Shown here one piece after another: positions 11,712 to 21,184 of a stretch of DNA of 64,000 nucleotides. Numbering within the stretch: position 1 is the stretch's first letter; every line of letters begins with the position of its first letter. The position numbers and the translations under genes were made by a program. Below the pieces are notes generated by a model. It did no database searches and was not told the origin of the DNA. It was given only the letters and a program-made list of their open reading frames with translations. The stretch spans positions 90,710-154,709 of the forward strand of contig CALXXE010000003.1 of assembly GCA_944392605.1 (NCBI GenBank). The letters are read 5' to 3'. The DNA comes from an uncultured Clostridia bacterium. GTDB taxonomy: Bacteria; Bacillota; Clostridia; TANB77; CAG-508.

Positions 11712-12071
11712 ATGAATAAATATAAAATTCAATTAAAAACTAATTTAAATAAAGACATTATAATAAATGCAAATAATGAACAAGAGGCATTTGAATTTAT
11801 AGAAAAAGCTTTTTTAAATACAAATTTAGTAGATTTTTCAAATAAAGATATTGAGGAAGTAAGTGTAAAAATATTAGAAAGAAATGATAACAAAATAGAG
11901 GATGAAACAGAAGAAAATGACACAAATTCATATGAAGAATTAGAAGAAATTATAGATGAAACTTTAGAGAAAATAAGAACAGAAATACCAGAAGAAGATA
12001 GAAAATTTTACTGCCCAAAATGTGGTTGTTCTATTTTAGTAGATGATGTAATAGAGGATTTTATGTCCTAG
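11712..12071 (+). CDS. Small acidic protein with C-terminal CPKCGC motif
   Basis: This 119-residue protein starts at the ATG at 11712 after ATGGAGG. The N-terminus looks like a small alpha/beta module, the middle is glutamate-rich, and the end has a CPKCGC cluster, possibly a partial zinc ribbon although only three cysteines are visible. It ends at the edge of the oriT-like region, so it is the last gene before the mobilisation genes. Function unknown. Confidence 0.65.
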   Translation: MNKYKIQLKTNLNKDIIINANNEQEAFEFIEKAFLNTNLVDFSNKDIEEVSVKILERNDNKIEDETEENDTNSYEELEEIIDETLEKIRTEIPEEDRKFYCPKCGCSILVDDVIEDFMS

Positions 12072-12080
12072 CAAGCAATG

Positions 12081-12130
12081 AATTTGTACTCCCGCACAAA
12101 TTCGATACATGGGGACACCCCAATCCCCAT
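12081..12130 (+). other. oriT: Putative origin of transfer (oriT)
   Basis: Two inverted repeats lie directly upstream of mobC and the relaxase. The first is aatttgt (12081-12087) with acaaatt (12096-12102). The second is atgggga (12109-12115) with tccccat (12124-12130), enclosing CACCCCAA. This C/G-rich, gene-free, repeat-bearing segment next to mobC is where MobP-type relaxases usually nick. The nick position is not determinable from sequence alone. Confidence 0.6.
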
Positions 12131-12167
12131 TTTAAATTTTATCAATGAAAGAAGGTGCATACATTTT

Positions 12168-12497
12168 TTGAGAAAGAGAGATATAAAAAAACAAGTATGG
12201 ATTAATGAGAAAGAAAATAAAATGTTGAAGAGCAATGCAAAAAAAGTTGGTTTAAATGAGAGTGAATATATAAGAAGTCTTATAATGGGGTACAAGCCAA
12301 AAGAATTGCCAGATAAAAAATTCTATCAAGATATGGATCAGCTAAGAGGTATAAGTATTAATCTTAATCAAATAGCAAAAAAAGCAAATTCATTAGGAAT
12401 GATTGATGCACCATTATATAAAAAGAACTATGAAAAATTAAATGAATTTATACAAAAAATTAAAACCACTTATTTGGATATAGAAAAGGAAAAATAA
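12168..12497 (+). CDS. mobC: MobC-like mobilisation accessory protein
   Basis: This 109-residue protein is placed at TTG 12168 because its family begins with MRKRDIKKQVWIN; the longer frame to 12078 would translate the oriT repeats. The N-terminus (KKQVWINEKENKMLKSNAKK) is a ribbon-helix-helix-like DNA-binding segment, and LRGISINLNQIAKKAN is the conserved MobC signature. MobC binds oriT and helps the relaxase open the DNA. Its last base overlaps the relaxase start codon, which indicates translational coupling. Confidence 0.8.
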   Translation: MRKRDIKKQVWINEKENKMLKSNAKKVGLNESEYIRSLIMGYKPKELPDKKFYQDMDQLRGISINLNQIAKKANSLGMIDAPLYKKNYEKLNEFIQKIKTTYLDIEKEK

Positions 12498-13840
12498 TGG
12501 CAACAACAAGTATTTGGAAAATAGATAAAAGATTAGATCATGTAGTAGAATATACTACTAATCCAGAGAAGACTTCTAAAGAAAATTATCAAGATTTACA
12601 CAATGTAATTGAATATACAAAAGCTTCATATAAAACAGAAGAACAATTATATGTTACAACTTTAAATTGTTCAGAAAATAGAATATTACAAGATATGATG
12701 GAAACAAAAAAGAAATTTAGAAAAGAAAATGGAATTTTAGCTTTTCATGGGTTTCAATCATTTGTAAAAGGAGAAGTAACTCCAGAAGTGGCTCACGAAA
12801 TAGGAGTTAAGTTAGCAAATGAATTATGGGGAGATAGGTTTGAAGTCGTTATTTCTACTCATTTAAATACAGACCATATTCATAATCATTTTGTATTAAA
12901 TTCAGTTTCTTTTATGGATGGAAAAAAATATTACAATAATAGGCATACTTATGCCTTAATGAGAGAAACATCAGATAGAATATGTGAAGAATATAAATTA
13001 AATGTTTTACAAGAAAAACCTTGTGGCAAACATAATATAGATTATACCAAATATTATAAAGAACAAGTAAAAAAATCTAATCATTATGTTATGACAAAAG
13101 ATGATATTGATTATGCAATAACACAAGCATATTCGTATAAAGATTTTTTATCAATATTAAAAAGGATGAATTATGTAGTAGAAAATCGATATGGTAAATT
13201 GAGTGTTAGGAAAGAACCATATAAAAGAAACATAAGAATTGCAAGAGCCTTTGGAGATGAATATACGATAGAAAACATAGAAAAAAGAATATATGAAACA
13301 GAGCAAACAAGAGTACCTTTTCCAGAAGCAAGATATGGTCGTAAAAGATATAAAAATATAAAAAGACAGAATTTTAAAAATAGAAAAAAAGCAAAAGGTA
13401 TAAAAGCATTATATTTTTATTATTGTTTTCTATTAAGAATATTTCCAAGAAACAAGAAAAAGATATACTCCAAAGAATTAAAAGAAGATATAAAAAAGAT
13501 GGATGAGATATCAAAAGAAGTAAGATTTATATGTGGTAATAAAATAGAAACTATACAAGATCTTATGGAATATAAAAAATCATTCATATTAGAAAGAAAA
13601 AAATTAAAAAGCGAGAGAGAAAATTTGTGGAAAAAAAGTCGAAAAGTAAAAAAAGAAAATGAAAAAAATGAAATTCTAACAAAGATAAAATTATTACAAA
13701 AAGAAATAAAAGAATTATCCAATAAAGTAAATATGATAGAAGATATTGAAACAAGAATACCACAAATAAAACAAAGAATAGAAGATTTAGAAAATATTAA
13801 AGAGAGAAAGGAGAAAGAGAATATTGAGTACATCAAGTGA
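12497..13840 (+). CDS. Conjugative relaxase (MobA/VirD2 family)
   Basis: This 447-residue protein nicks oriT and covalently carries the transferred strand. The metal-binding motif is visible as THLNTDHIHNHFVLNSV near residues 115-131 (H-x2-D-x2-H-x-H). An N-terminal tyrosine in HVVEYTTN is a candidate nucleophile. The C-terminal 150 residues are a highly charged coiled coil, as in other ICE relaxases. It starts at ATG 12497, coupled to mobC, and overlaps the start of the DUF3801 gene by 17 bases. No CGG or frameshift occurs in this gene. Confidence 0.9.
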   Translation: MATTSIWKIDKRLDHVVEYTTNPEKTSKENYQDLHNVIEYTKASYKTEEQLYVTTLNCSENRILQDMMETKKKFRKENGILAFHGFQSFVKGEVTPEVAHEIGVKLANELWGDRFEVVISTHLNTDHIHNHFVLNSVSFMDGKKYYNNRHTYALMRETSDRICEEYKLNVLQEKPCGKHNIDYTKYYKEQVKKSNHYVMTKDDIDYAITQAYSYKDFLSILKRMNYVVENRYGKLSVRKEPYKRNIRIARAFGDEYTIENIEKRIYETEQTRVPFPEARYGRKRYKNIKRQNFKNRKKAKGIKALYFYYCFLLRIFPRNKKKIYSKELKEDIKKMDEISKEVRFICGNKIETIQDLMEYKKSFILERKKLKSERENLWKKSRKVKKENEKNEILTKIKLLQKEIKELSNKVNMIEDIETRIPQIKQRIEDLENIKERKEKENIEYIK

Positions 13841-14612
13841 AACAGCAGATGAATTTGTAAGACTTATGATAGAAGGAACGGAAGTTGTTGCTAGAATAAG
13901 TGGTGTAGCTGCAAAAAATATTGCTGTTGCTCTTTATACAGTAATGAAAAATAAGCAACAAACTAAAGGAAAGACAAGATTGAATAATATGCTCAAAACT
14001 GAAAAAGAATTAAAAATATTTTCAGTAAAAAGAGAAGATTTAAAAATATTTTGCAGAGAGGCAAAAAGTTATGGGATATTATATTGTGGATTAATTAATA
14101 GAAGAAATAGAAATTTAGATGGTATGGTTGATATTATGGTTAGAGCAGAAGATGCACCAAGAGTTAATAGAATTATAGAAAGATATAATTTAGCAACATT
14201 TGACAAAGCAATGATACAAAGGGAAATTGAAAAAGAAAGAGCAACTAATAATAGAAATGATTTAAATATAGAGCTAGACAAAAAAGATATAGATGATGCA
14301 ATGGTAGAAGATATATTAAAAAAGCCTATTATAGCTGAAAAACAGATAGTTACAAACCCCAATTCAGCCAAAACGGAAAAAAACCCTCCGTCAGAGCATT
14401 CCTTAAAGAACAAAAACAATTTCGAGGGGGTTACTAACTCTGTAAAAAAAGAATCAGTAAGAAAAAAACTAGAAGAAATAAAAGCAGAGAAAAAGGTTGA
14501 TACGAAATTGAAAGATGTTCAAGTTACAAAAAGTAAAAACACAAAGAAAACGCAAAGAAGAAATGAAAAGGTTTCAGTTAGAAAATCAAGAAAAAAGGAA
14601 AGAGGAAGATAA
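13824..14612 (+). CDS. PcfB-like DUF3801 conjugation protein
   Basis: This 262-residue protein starts at TTG 13824 inside the relaxase end. The N-terminal 120 residues (ETADEFVRLMIEGTEVVARISGVAAKN through VDIMVRAEDAPRVNRI) fit DUF3801/PcfB, a small protein that in pCF10-type systems helps bring the relaxosome to the coupling ATPase. The C-terminal half is disordered and lysine-rich. Its position between relaxase and VirD4 supports the same role. Confidence 0.8.
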   Translation: MSTSSETADEFVRLMIEGTEVVARISGVAAKNIAVALYTVMKNKQQTKGKTRLNNMLKTEKELKIFSVKREDLKIFCREAKSYGILYCGLINRRNRNLDGMVDIMVRAEDAPRVNRIIERYNLATFDKAMIQREIEKERATNNRNDLNIELDKKDIDDAMVEDILKKPIIAEKQIVTNPNSAKTEKNPPSEHSLKNKNNFEGVTNSVKKESVRKKLEEIKAEKKVDTKLKDVQVTKSKNTKKTQRRNEKVSVRKSRKKERGR

Positions 14613-15485
14613 ATGGCAGAATTAGATCAAGTATATAGAAGTTTTGACAAAGAAAAAAAAGAATATAACAAAGAAGAATATATACAATTTAAGAGAAAAG
14701 AAAAAGAAGAGTTATATGAATTAATTGATAAGATGGCAGTAAATACTATGCAAAATGAAGATGAATTAAAAAAATATCTAAATATTCAATCAAGGTTTAA
14801 TCAATATTCAGTAGGTAATGCATTAGCTATAACATTTCAAATGCCAGAAGCAACACTATTGAAAGATTTTGAAGGTTGGTCAAATATAGGAGGCTTTCCA
14901 AAAAAATATAGAAAGAATGTTAAAATTTTAGAACCAGTAGATTTATATATGAGAGAAGATGGAAGTGTAGGAAAAAATTACAATGTAAAATATGTATGTG
15001 ATATTTCACAGGTAAGTATAAAAGCTAAAGCACCAATAATAAAATATGATGACAAATTATTATTAAGGGCTTTTCTAAAAAGTTATCAAGGAGAGATAAA
15101 GATTATAGATGAAAATCAAGAATTAAATAGAAAAGCAGTTCTTAATAAAAAAGAAAATGTCCTATATATAATAAGAGACTCAGAATCACCATATATATTT
15201 TATGATTTATCAGAAGAACTTATTAAACAACAAATAGAAGAAAATAATTTAACAGATAGTTTTAAAATTAAATGTGCATCATATATGTTGTGTAAGAAAT
15301 ATGGAATTGATATTGAAGAGTATGACAAAATAGAAATTCCGTATGAATTTAAAGAAATGTCTGGAAAACAAATAAGAGAAGAACTAGAAGTGATTCGAGA
15401 TGCATTTGGAGATATTAACAATAGAATAAGTTATGCAATAGAAACAATTACAAAACAAAATAAACAAAAAAATCAAGTTAAATAG
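14613..15485 (+). CDS. ArdC/LtrC-like ssDNA-binding protein
   Basis: This 290-residue protein begins at an ATG immediately after the DUF3801 stop. Residues 40-110 (YLNIQSRFNQYSVGNALAITFQMPEAT, then EGWSNIGGFPKK) match the ArdC/LtrC N-terminal domain that binds single-stranded DNA and protects it from restriction. The following region occupies the place of the usual metalloprotease-like domain, but I see no HExxH, so catalysis is unlikely. It probably acts with the relaxase or coupling protein. Confidence 0.75.
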   Translation: MAELDQVYRSFDKEKKEYNKEEYIQFKRKEKEELYELIDKMAVNTMQNEDELKKYLNIQSRFNQYSVGNALAITFQMPEATLLKDFEGWSNIGGFPKKYRKNVKILEPVDLYMREDGSVGKNYNVKYVCDISQVSIKAKAPIIKYDDKLLLRAFLKSYQGEIKIIDENQELNRKAVLNKKENVLYIIRDSESPYIFYDLSEELIKQQIEENNLTDSFKIKCASYMLCKKYGIDIEEYDKIEIPYEFKEMSGKQIREELEVIRDAFGDINNRISYAIETITKQNKQKNQVK

Positions 15486-15494
15486 GAGGAAGAA

Positions 15495-15692
15495 TTGGAA
15501 GAACAACGAATTATTATATTCAATAAATATGAATATGGACTTATAATAAATGCACTTAATGAATTTCGTACAAAATTAATACAAGAAAATAAATCAACAG
15601 AAGTAGTTAATGAATTACTTATAAAATTATTAAATACCCCCGTAAAAAGAAAATCTTTTTTTCAAAGGGAAAAAATAGGTAACGAGAGATAA
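15495..15692 (+). CDS. Small ICE protein, unknown
   Basis: This 65-residue protein starts at TTG 15495 after TAGGAGG. It is helical, with FNKYEYGLIINALNEFRTKLI followed by a basic tail. Equivalent short proteins occur just before virD4 in Tn1549-like elements. Its end overlaps the probable beginning of the virD4 frame. Function unknown. Confidence 0.65.
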   Translation: MEEQRIIIFNKYEYGLIINALNEFRTKLIQENKSTEVVNELLIKLLNTPVKRKSFFQREKIGNER

Positions 15693-17485
15693 TTTTAAAC
15701 AAAATGGTATTTTATTTATATTAGGAATAATCCCTATAGTATGGATTGCTATTTTAGTTGCACCATATATAGATGGTGGAATTGTAAAAATAATTAATAA
15801 TTTTTCAAATATAATAAATAATCCATTTAATCTTATATGGTGCAATAATAGTATAAAAACTATTCTTATTTTTATTGTTATTTATATATTTAGTATAAGT
15901 ATATATATGGCTACTAAAAAGAATTATCGTAGAAGGGAAGAACATGGATCTGCAAAATGGGGAAATCCTAAAGCAATAAATAAGAAATATAAACAAAAAC
16001 CATTTGCAAATAATAAAATATTAACACAAAATGTTGCAATAGGACTAAATGGCAGAAGACATAGAAGAAACTTGAATATTTTAGTTTGTGGAGGAAGTGG
16101 TGCAGGTAAAACAAGATTCTTTTGCAAACCGAATGTTATGCAATGTGGAGATAGCTCATATGTAATTTTAGATCCTAAAGCAGAAATATTGCGAGATACG
16201 GGGAATTTATTAGAAAAAAAGGGTTATGAAGTAAGAGTTTTAGATTTAATTAATATGGAAAAAAGTCATTGCTATAATCCTTTTAAGTATTTAAAAACAG
16301 ATAATGATGTCCAAAAATTAGTAACTAATATTTTTAAAAGTACAACTCCAAAAGGTTCGCAAAGTCAAGATCCATTTTGGGATACTGCAGCAAGTATGTT
16401 ATTATTGGCACTTATCTTTTATTTAAAATACGAAGCTCCAGAAGATGAACAAAATTTTTCAATGGTAATGGAAATGTTAAGAGCTGGAGAAGTTGATGAA
16501 GAACAAGAAAACTATCCGAGTCCACTAGATATTTTATTTGATAAATTGGAATATCAAAATCCATATCACATTGCAGTAAAATATTATAGGAACTATAGAT
16601 CAGGTTCTGCAAAGACATTAAAGTCGATACAAATAACATTAGCTGCAAGACTTGAAAAGTTTAATTTGGAAAGTCTTGCAAATATGACAAAAATTGATGA
16701 ATTAGACTTGCCCAGTTTAGGGGAGAAAAAAGTAGCATTATTTGCTGTAATTCCAGATAATGATACGAGTTTTAATTTTCTAGTAAGTATTTTATATACA
16801 CAATTATTTCAACAATTATTTTATATAGCTGACCATAAATATGGTGGTCATTTGCCTATTCATGTCCATTTTGTAATGGACGAATTTGCAAATGTATCTT
16901 TACCAGATGACTTTGATAAGATTTTAAGCGTTATGAGGTCAAGGTCAGTTTCAGTGTCTATTATTCTCCAAAATTTAGCACAATTAAAAGCTCTTTTTGA
17001 AAAACAATGGGAAAGTATAGTAGGAAATTGCGATACTTTTCTTTATTTGGGTGGAAATGAACAAAGTACCCATAAATATGTATCTGAACTATTACGGAAA
17101 AGAAACGATAGATTTAGATACACATGGCAAAAGTACAGGTAGAAGCGGGAATTTTTCGACTAATTATCAAATAACAGGTCGTGAATTAATGACTCCAGAT
17201 GAAGTGCGCTTATTAGATAATAGATATGCACTTCTTTTTGTTCGTGGAGAAAGACCTATTATAGATTATAAATATGATATTTTAAAACATCCAAATGTAT
17301 CTTATACAGTAGATGGAAATGCAAAACCATATATTCATGGAAAAACAAATCGTTCTACTGCATCAATTACATTTGATGAAAATAAAGAAAATTATATTGA
17401 AAATAATAAAGAAGATGAAATACTAGAAAATTATGAACTTTTATCAGAGGAAGAAATAGAAGAATTTATAATGGAGGTAGCATAA
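15682..17485 (+). CDS. virD4: VirD4/TraG-type coupling ATPase with one CGG +1 frameshift
   Basis: Removing C17095 restores a protein of about 600 residues. The N-terminus has two membrane helices (within 15710-15905), followed by KNYRRREEHGSAKW, Walker A GGSGAGKT at 16087-16110, the Walker B-like HFVMDEFAN, and the conserved SELLGKETI where the frameshift lies. Coupling proteins hand the relaxase-DNA complex to the mating channel. The start is unclear: the frame is open from 15679 but has no ATG, GTG or TTG before the membrane helices, and the first ATG (15907) would delete them. ACG 15682 is a guess. The in-frame codon at the frameshift is CGG and the restored residue is glycine. Confidence 0.85.
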
Positions 17486-17809
17486 GTGAAGATAAAGAAA
17501 ATTATTAAAAGTATTATAAAAAAGTTAGCAATTATTTCATTTGTAATTGTTGCATTAAATGTAGCACAAGCTTCGCAGATTTTTGCTGCAAATGAAGAAC
17601 CACTTACTGTAATAAATAATTTATCTGATTTTATATTTGGCTTAATTAGAGCAGTTGGACTTATAATACTTGGATTTGGTGTAGTTCAAATTGGGTTATC
17701 ATTAAAAAGTCAAGATCCAAGTCAAAGAGCAAATGGTTTTTTAACATTAGCAGGAGGAGTGGTTATTACATTTGCCAAAGAAATACTAGGTATAATTACA
17801 GGTGGTTAA
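17486..17809 (+). CDS. Maff2-type small membrane protein (TrbC/VirB2-like position)
   Basis: This 107-residue protein starts with GTG directly after the virD4 stop. It has a cleavable-looking signal segment, then two hydrophobic helices (LIRAVGLIILGFGVVQIGLSL and GFLTLAGGVVITFAKEIL) joined by the motif KSQDPSQRANG. This is the Maff2 family found after virD4 in clostridial ICEs, which may form the pilin-like or channel-lining subunit. A terminator follows. Confidence 0.8.
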   Translation: MKIKKIIKSIIKKLAIISFVIVALNVAQASQIFAANEEPLTVINNLSDFIFGLIRAVGLIILGFGVVQIGLSLKSQDPSQRANGFLTLAGGVVITFAKEILGIITGG

Positions 17810-17816
17810 TTACAGA

Positions 17817-17855
17817 AAGAAGTAGATTGCTGATAGTAACCTACTTCTTTTTTTA
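17817..17855 (+). terminator. Intrinsic terminator after the Maff2 gene
   Basis: The stem aagaagtag / ctacttctt is followed by a run of eight T. It separates the virD4-Maff2 transcript from the MT-A70 gene, or allows partial read-through into it. Confidence 0.85.
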
Positions 17856-17873
17856 TAAAAGGGAGGAAAAAAT

Positions 17874-18446
17874 ATAGAAGAAAAAAAATATCAAATTATA
17901 TATGCTGATCCACCATGGCAATATAGAGTATATTCAAATAAAGGAAAAGGTCGTTCTGCCGAAAGCCATTATCCTACTATGAATATAAAAGATATTTGTA
18001 ATTTACCAGTAGAAAAAATTGCAAGTAAAGACTGTATATTGTTTATGTGGATGACATTTCCAACATTACAAGAAAGTTTAAAAGTAATTGAGAGTTGGGG
18101 ATTTAAGTACAAAACAGTAGCTTTTGTATGGATAAAACAAAATAAAAAAACACCTACATTATTTTGGGGACTTGGATTTTGGACTAGAGCAAATGCTGAA
18201 ATATGTATTTTAGCGACAAAAGGAAATCCAAAAAGAATTTCAGCAAAAGTACATCAAGTAATAATATCTCCTGTAGAGGAACATAGTAAAAAGCCAGATG
18301 AAACTAGAAAAAGAATTGTTGAACTGGTAGGTGATTTACCAAGAATAGAATTATTTGCAAGAAGTAAAACAAAAGGTTGGGATGTATGGGGAAATGAAGT
18401 GGATAGTGATATTGATTTTGATAAGTATGGAGATGATAAAAAATAA
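17874..18446 (+). CDS. MT-A70 family DNA N6-adenine methyltransferase
   Basis: The catalytic DPPW motif is at about 17909 (YADPPWQY), and the frame continues with the MT-A70 pattern (MWMTFPTLQESLKVIESWGFKYKT, then GFWTRANAEICILATKG, then SKKPDETRKRIVELVGD). No ATG, GTG or TTG precedes DPPW. GGGAGG at 17861-17866 lies seven bases before an ATA at 17874, so either AUA initiates or the start codon has mutated from ATG. The first ATG, at 17979, would remove the catalytic motif. Such enzymes in mobile elements may protect the DNA from restriction or regulate genes; the target site is unknown. Confidence 0.8.
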   Translation: MEEKKYQIIYADPPWQYRVYSNKGKGRSAESHYPTMNIKDICNLPVEKIASKDCILFMWMTFPTLQESLKVIESWGFKYKTVAFVWIKQNKKTPTLFWGLGFWTRANAEICILATKGNPKRISAKVHQVIISPVEEHSKKPDETRKRIVELVGDLPRIELFARSKTKGWDVWGNEVDSDIDFDKYGDDKK

Positions 18447-18742
18447 GAAAATTAAAAAGTTTAAAGTCAATAGTAGAAAAAATATTAGTTAATGATAAAT
18501 TAGCAAGAAAAGATGATTGCTATTTAATATTAGCAGTTATAAACGAATTGTATCCAAATGAAGTAGGAAAAAAGTTTGTAAGTGTTATGTTTAATGCGAA
18601 AATGAAAGGAATCAGCTTTGAGAGTATAACAAGATGTAGAAGAAAAGTGCAAGAAGAAAGACCAGAATTGAGAGATAAAGAAACAATAAATTATAGAAGC
18701 AAGAAGAAAAAAGAGTATTTGAATTTTGTAATTCAAAAATAG
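18443..18742 (+). CDS. Small phage/ICE-type basic protein, unknown
   Basis: The open frame begins at 18440 and overlaps the methyltransferase stop. Its most natural start is ATA 18443, with TTG 18548 as a late alternative that would lose conserved sequence. The protein is about 99 residues, basic and helical, with FESITRCRRKVQEERPELRDKE, a pattern seen in small phage and ICE proteins next to methyltransferases. Function unknown. If AUA starts, it is the second such case in 600 bases. Confidence 0.55.
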   Translation: MRKLKSLKSIVEKILVNDKLARKDDCYLILAVINELYPNEVGKKFVSVMFNAKMKGISFESITRCRRKVQEERPELRDKETINYRSKKKKEYLNFVIQK

Positions 18743-18755
18743 GAGGTGTTGATTA

Positions 18756-19593
18756 TTGAGTGATAACTGGGTGGTTGGAAATCTACAAAATGCAATAGAA
18801 ACTTGGAATTCAAAGTTGAGTGAAATATGGACACTTGTATCACAATCACCAGAAGAATTTAGAGGTGGAACTATATGGGAAGTAATTGTTAATATTCATG
18901 GTGCAATACAAGCAATAGCACTAGCTTTACTTGTACTTTTTTTTGTCGTTGGAGTAATGAAAACCTGTGGGAGTTTTGCAGAAGTAAAAAAACCAGAACA
19001 TGCATTAAAATTATTTATTCGTTTTGCTTTAGCAAAGGGATTAATAACTTATGGATTAGAATTAATGATGGCAATATTTAAAATTGTGCAAGGAATAGCT
19101 AGTACAGCAATGAATGCAGCAGGATTTGGAGATGTAGTTCAAACAACATTACCTAATGAAATTATAACTGCTGTAGAATCGTGTGGATTTTTTGAAAGCA
19201 TACCTCTTTGGGCTGTTACATTAATACGGAGGGTTATTCATAATGATATTGAGTTTTATTATGATTCTTACTGTATATGGGAGATTTTTTAAGATTTACT
19301 TATATACTGCAATATCTCCAATAGCATTTTCAAGTTTTGGAGGAGAGCCAACTCAAAATATAGGAAAAAGTTTTTTAAAGGGTTATGCAGCAGTTTGTTT
19401 GGAAGGAGTAATCATAATATTATCTTGTATAATATTTTCACTATTTGCAGCAAATCCACCAACTGTAGATACAAATGCAGAAGCAGTAACAATGGTATGG
19501 AAATATATAGGAGAACTTATATTTAATATGTTGGTATTAGTAGGTACAGTGAAAATATCAGATAGAATAGTAAGAGAGATGCTAGGTCTATAA
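18756..19593 (+). CDS. TrbL-like conjugal membrane protein with one CGG +1 frameshift
   Basis: Removing C19227 yields a 278-residue polytopic membrane protein starting at TTG 18756 after AGGAGG. Five or six hydrophobic helices are visible, including AIQAIALALLVLFFVVGVM, and the family-typical YLYTAISPIAFSSFGGEP after a glycine-rich helix (AVTLIGGLFIMI) that holds the frameshift. TrbL/VirB6-like proteins form the inner-membrane channel of Gram-positive type IV secretion. The zero-frame product would stop soon after the CGG and lose the C-terminal half. Confidence 0.85.
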
Positions 19594-19619
19594 AGTAATA
19601 TAGGAAAGGACGAAACTCA

Positions 19620-20195
19620 ATGATAAAAAACATATGGAATTTAGAAAAAGTAAAAAAGTTTTTAAAAAATTTTGCAGAAAATTTTGATGATTACTATATG
19701 GTAGTAATAGATAAAGAAACAAACAAAAAAGAATATGCAATTATAAGAAAAGATAAAAAAATATCAGTATTTGAAGGAACAAAAGATAAAAGCAAAGATA
19801 AAATATATAGTCAAAAAGAATTTAAAGAAAAATATAAGATAGAAAAAATAGACAAAATAATTAATGAAGTTACAGTAGAAGATATAGAAATGGAACTTTA
19901 TTCTTTAGATACAGAATATCGAGAAGCATTAGCTCATAGCTTGGTTAAATTGAAATATATTAGTGATACACCTCTAAATTTGCAATATGGAACAGAAAAA
20001 CAACAAAATGAATTGAAAAAATTTTGGAAAAAACCATTAAAAAGTCAACAAATAATTTTAATAATAAGAAATATGATGGCAGAAATGAATGGAGATTTTC
20101 AATATGGAAGATTTATATGTATTGCTTCTAAATATTTAAATATAGCAAATCAAAAGAAAAAGAAGGATGTAAAAAGAATAATAAAAGATAGATAG
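19620..20195 (+). CDS. ICE protein of unknown function
   Basis: This 191-residue soluble lysine-rich protein starts at ATG 19620. The C-terminal part (NLQYGTEKQQNELKKFWKKPLKSQQIILIIRNMM) is helical. I recognise no domain. It sits between the TrbL-like and PrgI genes in a block of three unknown proteins, a place where related elements carry accessory transfer genes. Confidence 0.6.
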   Translation: MIKNIWNLEKVKKFLKNFAENFDDYYMVVIDKETNKKEYAIIRKDKKISVFEGTKDKSKDKIYSQKEFKEKYKIEKIDKIINEVTVEDIEMELYSLDTEYREALAHSLVKLKYISDTPLNLQYGTEKQQNELKKFWKKPLKSQQIILIIRNMMAEMNGDFQYGRFICIASKYLNIANQKKKKDVKRIIKDR

Positions 20196-20205
20196 GAGTT
20201 ATCAA

Positions 20206-20250
20206 ATGAAGTATTTAATTACAAGTTTTCTAATGCAAATAAAGAAGTAA
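20206..20250 (+). other. 14-residue micro-ORF after an AGGAG site
   Basis: ATG 20206 follows AGGAG at good spacing and encodes MKYLITSFLMQIKK before a stop. It may be a leader peptide or the stump of a decayed gene. The rest of the gap to 20307 shows nothing else. Confidence 0.25.
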
Positions 20251-20306
20251 ATAGCACAGAACAATTATTAAAGATTAAAAGAAAATAAAACAAGGGAGAG
20301 ATAAGG

Positions 20307-21176
20307 TTGATAGAGCAGATAAAAATAGCAAGAGTATGGCATATATCAAATAATGAACTAAAATGTAGTAATAAAAAAGTATCAATAAGCACATATAACA
20401 ATGTAGAAATAGCAACTTTAAAAGAAGAAAGAAATTATGATGTACAAGAGTTCCTAATAAAAGATAAGAATAATGAATATTGGAGTTTAGGCATAGCACC
20501 TATAAGACTTAATTTATTTGTTGGAGATTCAAATTCGTATTTATCAGAAAAAGAAAAAATAGAAAGATATCGTCAAGATATAACAGAAGCTTATAAAAAA
20601 ATAGATTTAAAGGCATTTTGGGTAAAGAAAATAAATGAAGGAAGATATTTTAATAAATGTGAATTAGAGTATATTCATAGATTTTTTCCAGATATTTATG
20701 AGCAAGCCAGAAAAAGTAGAGAAACCTATATAGAAAATATAAATAGGAGAAAAGAACAGGAAAAACTTGAACGAGAAAGAAAGCAAAAAGAAGAAGTAAA
20801 ATGCACAAATAATATATTTAAAAGAAAATTAAGAGAAACAAAGTATAAGATATTTATAGGTGAAACAATACCAATAGAAAACTTTGAGTTTTACAAAGAT
20901 GACAAATATGAAAATGGAAAGACTGTACAAAATAATATTTTATATTTAGCTAAATATTATGGAATTGATATTCCAATAGCAACGCAAGGATTTATAAATA
21001 ATAGATTAGTAAATTACAACTTTAAAACAGGACTTTTTGCATATAAAATAACAGACAAAAATAAAAAATATAGTTCCAAAATGGGAATTTACTTAAGAGA
21101 TATATTAGAAAAAGTACAAGAAGAATATAGAGAAAAATTTAAAACTAAAGGGCAAGAAAAATCGAAAGTGAAATAG
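20307..21176 (+). CDS. ICE protein of unknown function
   Basis: This 289-residue protein starts at TTG 20307 after AGGGAGA. It has an N-terminal beta-rich part, a central charged coiled coil (NRRKEQEKLERERKQKEE), and a C-terminal basic domain with YLAKYYGIDIPIATQGFINNRL. No catalytic motif was recognised. It is followed within 8 bases by the next gene. Confidence 0.6.
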   Translation: MIEQIKIARVWHISNNELKCSNKKVSISTYNNVEIATLKEERNYDVQEFLIKDKNNEYWSLGIAPIRLNLFVGDSNSYLSEKEKIERYRQDITEAYKKIDLKAFWVKKINEGRYFNKCELEYIHRFFPDIYEQARKSRETYIENINRRKEQEKLERERKQKEEVKCTNNIFKRKLRETKYKIFIGETIPIENFEFYKDDKYENGKTVQNNILYLAKYYGIDIPIATQGFINNRLVNYNFKTGLFAYKITDKNKKYSSKMGIYLRDILEKVQEEYREKFKTKGQEKSKVK

Positions 21177-21184
21177 GAGGAAAA

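Noticed and set aside
16087-16110. Expectation that every conserved glycine motif carries the extra C
   Set aside because: The VirD4 Walker A (GGSGAGKT), the VirB4 Walker A and many other glycine codons are intact, so the insertion is not general.
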